From Rhipidocladum racemiflorum (taxonomy: Eukaryota > Streptophyta > Magnoliopsida > Poales > Poaceae), in contig CM070571.1 in the NCBI GenBank assembly GCA_036346355.1, positions 46,272,293-46,336,292 on the forward strand: 64,000 nucleotides of DNA. The letters run 5' to 3'. Position numbers and translations under genes: made by a program. Below, piece after piece: positions 59,520 through 64,000 of this stretch. Below the pieces are notes generated by a model that saw only the letters and a program-made list of their open reading frames with translations, was not told the DNA's origin and did no database searches. Positions within the stretch are counted from its first letter, which is position 1, and each line of letters starts with the position of its first letter.

Positions 59520-59800
59520 ACAATGCTTGGCAGGAGTGCATGATGTATTCCATGTGTCCCAGTTGAAGAAGTGCCTCCGAGTTCCCCGAGGAAATGCATA
59601 ATCGCTAGAGTTAATTGAGTTGCAAGAGGACTTGACTTATAAGGAGCATCCCGTGAGGATTACGGACACAATGGATCGAGAAACTAGAAACAAGTCAACC
59701 TGCTTCAGAGAGTTCAGTGGAGCAACCATGAAGAAAGCGAAGCGACTTGGGAGCGCGAAGAGGATTTGAAGAAAGAATTTCCAAACCTATTCCTTTAGTA
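59520..59800 (+). pseudogene. chromodomain tail of element C
   Basis: VFHVSQLKKCLRV starts near 59548 and LQEDLTYKEHPVRI near 59620. The chromodomain core words (WSNHEESEATWERE, EDLKKEF) come from mixed frames at 59715-59790. The layout equals elements A and B. Confidence 0.75.
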
Positions 59801-59830
59801 AGCCCTGGATCTCGGGGACGAGATTCTAGT

Positions 59831-59844
59831 AAGGGGGGGAGGTT
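59831..59844 (+). other. polypurine tract of element C
   Basis: AAGGGGGGGAGGTT directly precedes the 3' LTR start TGTAACACC. Confidence 0.9.
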
Positions 59845-62800
59845 TGTAACACCCCAAAATTTTTGCTTTTATTGAATTCATGTGTGATTTGGCACTTTGG
59901 TGAATTTTTGGAATTTGCTGGAATTTATTTGGATTTATTTGGAATTTATTTGAATTTATTCCATTTTGAAATAATTAAAGAATTTAATTTTGCAAATAAA
60001 ATTTTGTTGGAAATATTTTATTTGAGTCCAAAATAATCCAAAATATTTTCCAGAATTTTTCTGGAATTTTTCTGAGTCATTTACTATTTTTAATGAATTA
60101 AATGAATTACTGGGAATTATTTTAAATATTAAATCACTGGAAATTCAACTCGGTCGAGTAATCGTTCATCCGATCGAAGTCGAACCCGAAGTCGGACTAG
60201 AGTCCGACCCGAGCCAGTTGACTCGACCAAACCAGCTCCCAACCCTAATCAATCCCAACCGTTGGATCAAGATCCAACGGCTGAGATCCGCCACGGTTCG
60301 AGCCGTGATCCGCCCGGATCCAATCGCGCGCGGCGATCGTGGCCGCTGATCGTGCCACGTGGACGGCCGCGGCGTCGTCGTCTCCGCCGAGTCCGAAGCC
60401 GGACTCGCCGCGCCGCCGCCGTAGAATTAGGTTTCCGCCTCGCACGAACGCCGAGGCTATTTAAAGCCCTGGTCACGCCCGAGGTTGCCCTCATCCTTGC
60501 GCACTCCGTTCTCGAGCCATCTCGCTTGAGCCGCCGCTTGCGTTTGCGGCGAGCTCGCCGTAGTTGAGCGCCACTCCGCCGCGGTTTTGCCTCGTCTCGC
60601 CGCCGTCCGTCGTCTTCCGCCGAGAAGGAGCCCAGAACCGGAACCCCCGAAGCCAGGCGCACCCGAAGAGACCACTCACTTCGCCGGAACGACCCCGGAG
60701 CGCCGTCGGGCTCGGCGTCGTCTCCGTCTCCGGTGGCTGCAGCCCGCCGCGTCGCCATCGCCCTCGCGAACTTCAGGCGCCGTCCGATCTTGATCGTGCG
60801 GTTGAGGTGAGTTCACGTGTTCCAAACCTCGATTAGATTCGGACCGCTGGATCAAGATCCAACGGTTCACAATCGCCACGCGCCGTGGTAGTGATTATTA
60901 TAGGATTAGATCCGACCGTCCGATCTGGATCGAACGCCCACGATCATCGAGTAGATTCAACACGTTAACCCTGGATCTAATCGCGCCGCTGAATTTCAAA
61001 TCAACGGCCGAGATTGCGCCACGTGTCGGGAAGTTGGACCGACGCGGCCGTGGCCCACGCTGCTGGCAGGTAGACGCCGACACGCGGCCCGCGTGTCGAG
61101 GGCCCGCATGTCACGGGCCGTGACCAGCCTAAGCGCCGACGCCACCCATGACGTCATCGGTGGGTCCCACTGCCAAGACTGCGGCCGAGCCTACCGACGC
61201 CGGGCCGATGACGCTACCCGAGTGGGCCCACATGTCGCTGACACGTAGAATCGTGGACCGAGTCCACGGTGGACCCGAGCCAAGCGTGGACCAAGTCCAT
61301 GGACCTACCGACGCCACCAACCAATCGAGGCTGCCACGTGTCCTCGCCGACGCAATAAATGATTTTCCTAAAAGAAAATGATTTAATAAATCGGTTTAAT
61401 AATTGATTTGAATTTCAAAACTTCAAACGCTTATAACTTTTATGCGTTTCAACTCCAATTTGAGTGATTCAAATTTCTAAATTTGTATAAAATTGAGATC
61501 TACCTAAATATGAATTTTATTTAATTTTTGGACTAAAGTTTTCCTCTGTAAAATTATTTAATTGATTATTTAAACTTTAAATAATCATAACTTTTGCGTC
61601 TTAACTCCAAATTTGACGATTCCAGTTTCTAAAAATCCATAAAATTATGTTCTTTCTGTTTATGGATTTTATTTGGATGTTTGGACACTTTTTGCCTATT
61701 GTTTATTTGTGTATTTGCTATTTGCACGCTTTACGAGTAGACGTTGAAGTGCCTAAGGATTCAAGGAGAAGTATTGACTCAGGATCCAACTCAAGACCAA
61801 GAGCAAGTACTTTTTGAAGGAAAGTTGTGCTTTGACCATGTTGATCCTATTTTGAAACCTATTTTGATCTAAACTATTGCATGCTAGTTCAATTAGAAAA
61901 ATATTTTGTTTAAACATGGGGGTTAGATAAATACCAATTTGCTGTATGACACCTTGATTATTTAAGTATGTGCCATGACCCTTTGTCACCTTAGTTGTGG
62001 ATTACTAGTTGGACATTAGTAAATTGCCAACATGGGTTTTAGACCGTTGTAGTATACTGCTTAGACCTGCTACGTGCTCATAACATGAATTTGGATAATC
62101 AAATGCTAATATTGACTTAATGATATATTGAACCTGTTTTGGAAAAGTATCATGTGATGTTGATGGCACGTGGTGCATGGTAATCAACTGGGGTTTGATA
62201 AACAGTTTTCGACCGGGGCATGTGGCAAGAGTAATCAGGTGGGCCAGTTGTGGCGTTGGGGATGTTGATTTGGTTCTTCGGGTAGTCTTGCCCTGGTCAC
62301 CCTAAGGACTTAACCTTGCAAGCCTTTGAACTGGGTCTAACGTGCAACCACATGTCTCAGAATGGACGGACCTAGTTGACTAAGTTGCTAATAACGCACT
62401 GTGGACCTCAGGAGGCCAACTACACCCTTTGTGTAAGTTGTACGGGGAGCGTCTGGCCGAGGCCAGGTACCAATCTAACGGTTGATTGGCCTAGACTTCG
62501 CCTTAGCGAAGGGAAGGGTTAGTGCGCAATAACCGGGGAGGACCACTTGTATTGTTAGAGGTTTCCGAAAGACTTTGTTACTGGAACTCGCCTTTGTGGT
62601 GTTTGACTGTATCTTGTGGGTAAAGTGCATAACCTCTGCAGAGTTTAGAATCTATTCGAATAGCCGTGTCCATGGTATTGGACATCGCCGGGAATTACAG
62701 TAAAGTGTTAGATTTTCTAAAAAATAAATTTGGTTTGAAAATTTGTGTTTGTTTAATAATGAAGATGATGGAAATTTTGTTTAGGATGGGTAAAAATGTT

Positions 62801-63350
62801 TATTAAACTTCTTGAAAAGTTATTTACGCTTTACTTATTTCTACTGCTCGAATCTACTTATATTACTTGTCAAAAGCTGTTTATCGCAAATATACCTTGA
62901 GCTATTCCTTTGTACCAAGCCATGCATATAGTATATTAGCTTGCATTCTCAGGCATGACTTGCCGAGTACCAAGTACTCACCCTTGCCTCAACACAACAC
63001 CGCTTGAAGAGGAGACTACGCCACGGCCGGAGGAGGAATTTCAAGAGGATCCGTCTACTTAGGGATGCGAGCCCGATCAGTTGCACGTGGTATCTTGGAT
63101 GGCGCCACGAAGCTATTTGATTTTCCGCTGCTATTATTTTTCTCTGAATAAGTTTCGCCTTGCGAGGCATATATTTGTAACTTGGCCATAAGGTCGAGTA
63201 ACCACTTTGGTTATTTAAATAAAGTACTTTGATAATATCGATTGGTATGATTGTGATATTTACCAATGTTAAGACTATGTGCACTAGCGCGTTCCTGGAC
63301 TAGTGCTGAATACACAGAGGGTCCGGATTTGCAAATTCGGGGTCCCGACA
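59845..63350 (+). repeat. 3' LTR of element C
   Basis: This 3506-bp LTR pairs with 50674-54169 and is followed by the GAGTG target copy. The block corresponding to acidic exon one has two small losses (near 61752 and 61761), while the block-two region at about 63005-63062 ends with the conserved PST and TAG. Confidence 0.95.
60458..60465 (+). promoter_or_regulatory. TATA box in 3' LTR of element C
   Basis: TATTTAAA at the same place as in the 5' LTR. From here a transcript could run outwards into family N sequence. Confidence 0.7.
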
Positions 63351-63355
63351 GAGTG

Positions 63356-63496
63356 GGAGGGAGAAAAGGTTGGTGAAATTTCTTTCCCTTTTTTTTCCAC
63401 ACCACTAGAAAGTCAGACCTGCAGATCACCAGGCTGGTCCACCAATTACACATACGAGAAATTCCAAAAACTTGAAGAAGATCTCGCAGTATTACA
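63356..63496 (-). repeat. LTR 2 of family N, right segment
   Basis: After the second GAGTG the family N LTR resumes (GGAGGGAGAAAAGG, equal to 43768 onwards) and ends at GTATTACA, its 5' terminus on the minus strand. Together with the left segment it makes a 2794-bp LTR. Confidence 0.92.
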
Positions 63497-64000
63497 TTCT
63501 CCCCCACTTGAAGGAATTCGACCCCGAATTCGAAGAACGCCAACTCCAAAACAAAGTCCACAAGGGACCCAAACTCTTTGCAACTCAAAACACCCACGCA
63601 AAGATTTCCAACAGAAGCAAATGATAACTCAACTCTCAAAATCCAACTAATAAAGAAGTGACTTGACTTGGCTTAACTAAGTGCAACTTTTCATGATTCC
63701 ACATCCACTTCTTCAGTCTCTACTAATTTTTTTTTAAGGAACAAAACTCCCTTGCCGACTAGATTCCAAGGAACTTTCCCGAACCAGCAATCTCACACGA
63801 ATTTTCTCAACTGCAATCTTCAATTTCACCCACTAACTACTGTTACACCCACTAAAGGACTCAATCAAATTAATTGATATGCCATATTTCCATATCCAAC
63901 ATATCAATCCACTATCTTAAGAATCAGTCTGATGCAACTCAGAAAATCTTCCTTTGGTATTACCGGATAAGACCTCATTCTGGGGAAACATGGTCCCAAC
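63497..64000 (-). other. internal region 2 of family N, start
   Basis: The sequence is practically the same as 43909-44411, including the polypurine tract (63497-63509). It differs mainly by one extra T in a T-run near 63735. It shows that a second internal copy follows LTR 2, and it runs off the window. Confidence 0.9.

Larger units (their letters stand above)
50674..63350 (+). mobile_element. complete Ty3/gypsy Tekay-type chromovirus (element C)
   Basis: Element C is 12,677 bp with two LTRs of about 3.5 kb, PBS, orf0, gag, protease, RT, RNase H, integrase, chromodomain and polypurine tract. The target duplication GAGTG is at 50669-50673 and 63351-63355, and the unfilled site is visible at 43763-43767. 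Every gene is interrupted by small frame changes, though the matching LTRs suggest a fairly recent insertion. It is nearly a sister of element A. Confidence 0.96.
41117..64000 (-). mobile_element. non-coding LTR family N in tandem (LTR-internal-LTR-internal)
   Basis: On the minus strand the family has LTRs of about 2.79 kb beginning TGTAATACTGCG and ending GGTGTTACA, and an internal region of about 4.1 kb. In this window the order is LTR 1 (41117-43908), internal 1 (43909-48020), LTR 2 (48021-50673 plus 63356-63496), internal 2 (63497 to the edge). Two internal regions share one LTR, as after unequal recombination. TGAAC flanks the left end. No gag or pol is visible, so it is a LARD-like non-autonomous family. 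Confidence 0.87.

Overview
The window is plant nuclear DNA made almost entirely of nested LTR retrotransposons. I found no convincing single-copy host gene, tRNA, rRNA or CRISPR array. Tekay-type Ty3/gypsy chromoviruses with LTRs of about 3.5-3.8 kb, an extra small gene upstream of gag (as I recall for the rice elements RIRE3/RIRE8), SIRE-like Ty1/copia elements and very deep nesting suggest a grass (Poaceae), probably heterochromatin. The species cannot be fixed from the sequence alone.

Layout. 1-5915: the 3' part of gypsy element A (+): decayed RT/RNase H, integrase, chromodomain and 3' LTR. 5916-7033: a short unassigned stretch, then about five copies of a ~188-bp tandem repeat. 7034-15163: gypsy element B (-), with its 3' LTR, a pol whose integrase core is deleted, protease, gag and part of an upstream gene (orf0). 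B is cut at 15163 by a fourth LTR (15164-16857). That LTR is cut by a fifth one (16858-40194, +), followed by its primer-binding site and a gag fragment to 41116. The fifth LTR contains two complete copia insertions: copia 1 (17538-29467, -, gag only, TSD CCATG) and copia 2 (29689-37270, +, TSD CATCT, with a large 3' deletion). Copia 1 holds a gypsy solo LTR (20434-24225, TSD AGTAG), which itself holds a 141-bp MITE (21879-22019). The fifth element's gag is cut at 41117 by a non-coding family N, arranged LTR-internal-LTR-internal. The second N LTR is interrupted by a complete gypsy element C (50674-63350, TSD GAGTG). The intact N LTR shows the empty site.

Almost every retrotransposon gene is broken by frameshifts, stops or deletions, so no element looks autonomous. 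The regulatory parts are better preserved: TATA boxes, tRNA-Met primer-binding sites, polypurine tracts, TGACGTCA arrays and many short palindromes in the LTRs.

The most interesting signal lies inside the gypsy LTRs. Two short acidic reading segments, 81 and 59 nt long, recur at the same place in several LTR copies. Differences among copies fall mostly at third codon positions. In element A they are bordered by possible splice sites (TAG at the start, a GC donor AAG|GCAAGT, and a CAG acceptor) with matching phase, and they end in a conserved stop codon. The fifth LTR, from a different family, has a similar arrangement. This may be a small spliced LTR-encoded protein.

Many differences between otherwise near-identical copies cluster at CAG/CTG/CG-rich spots, so some frameshifts may be consensus-sequence errors.
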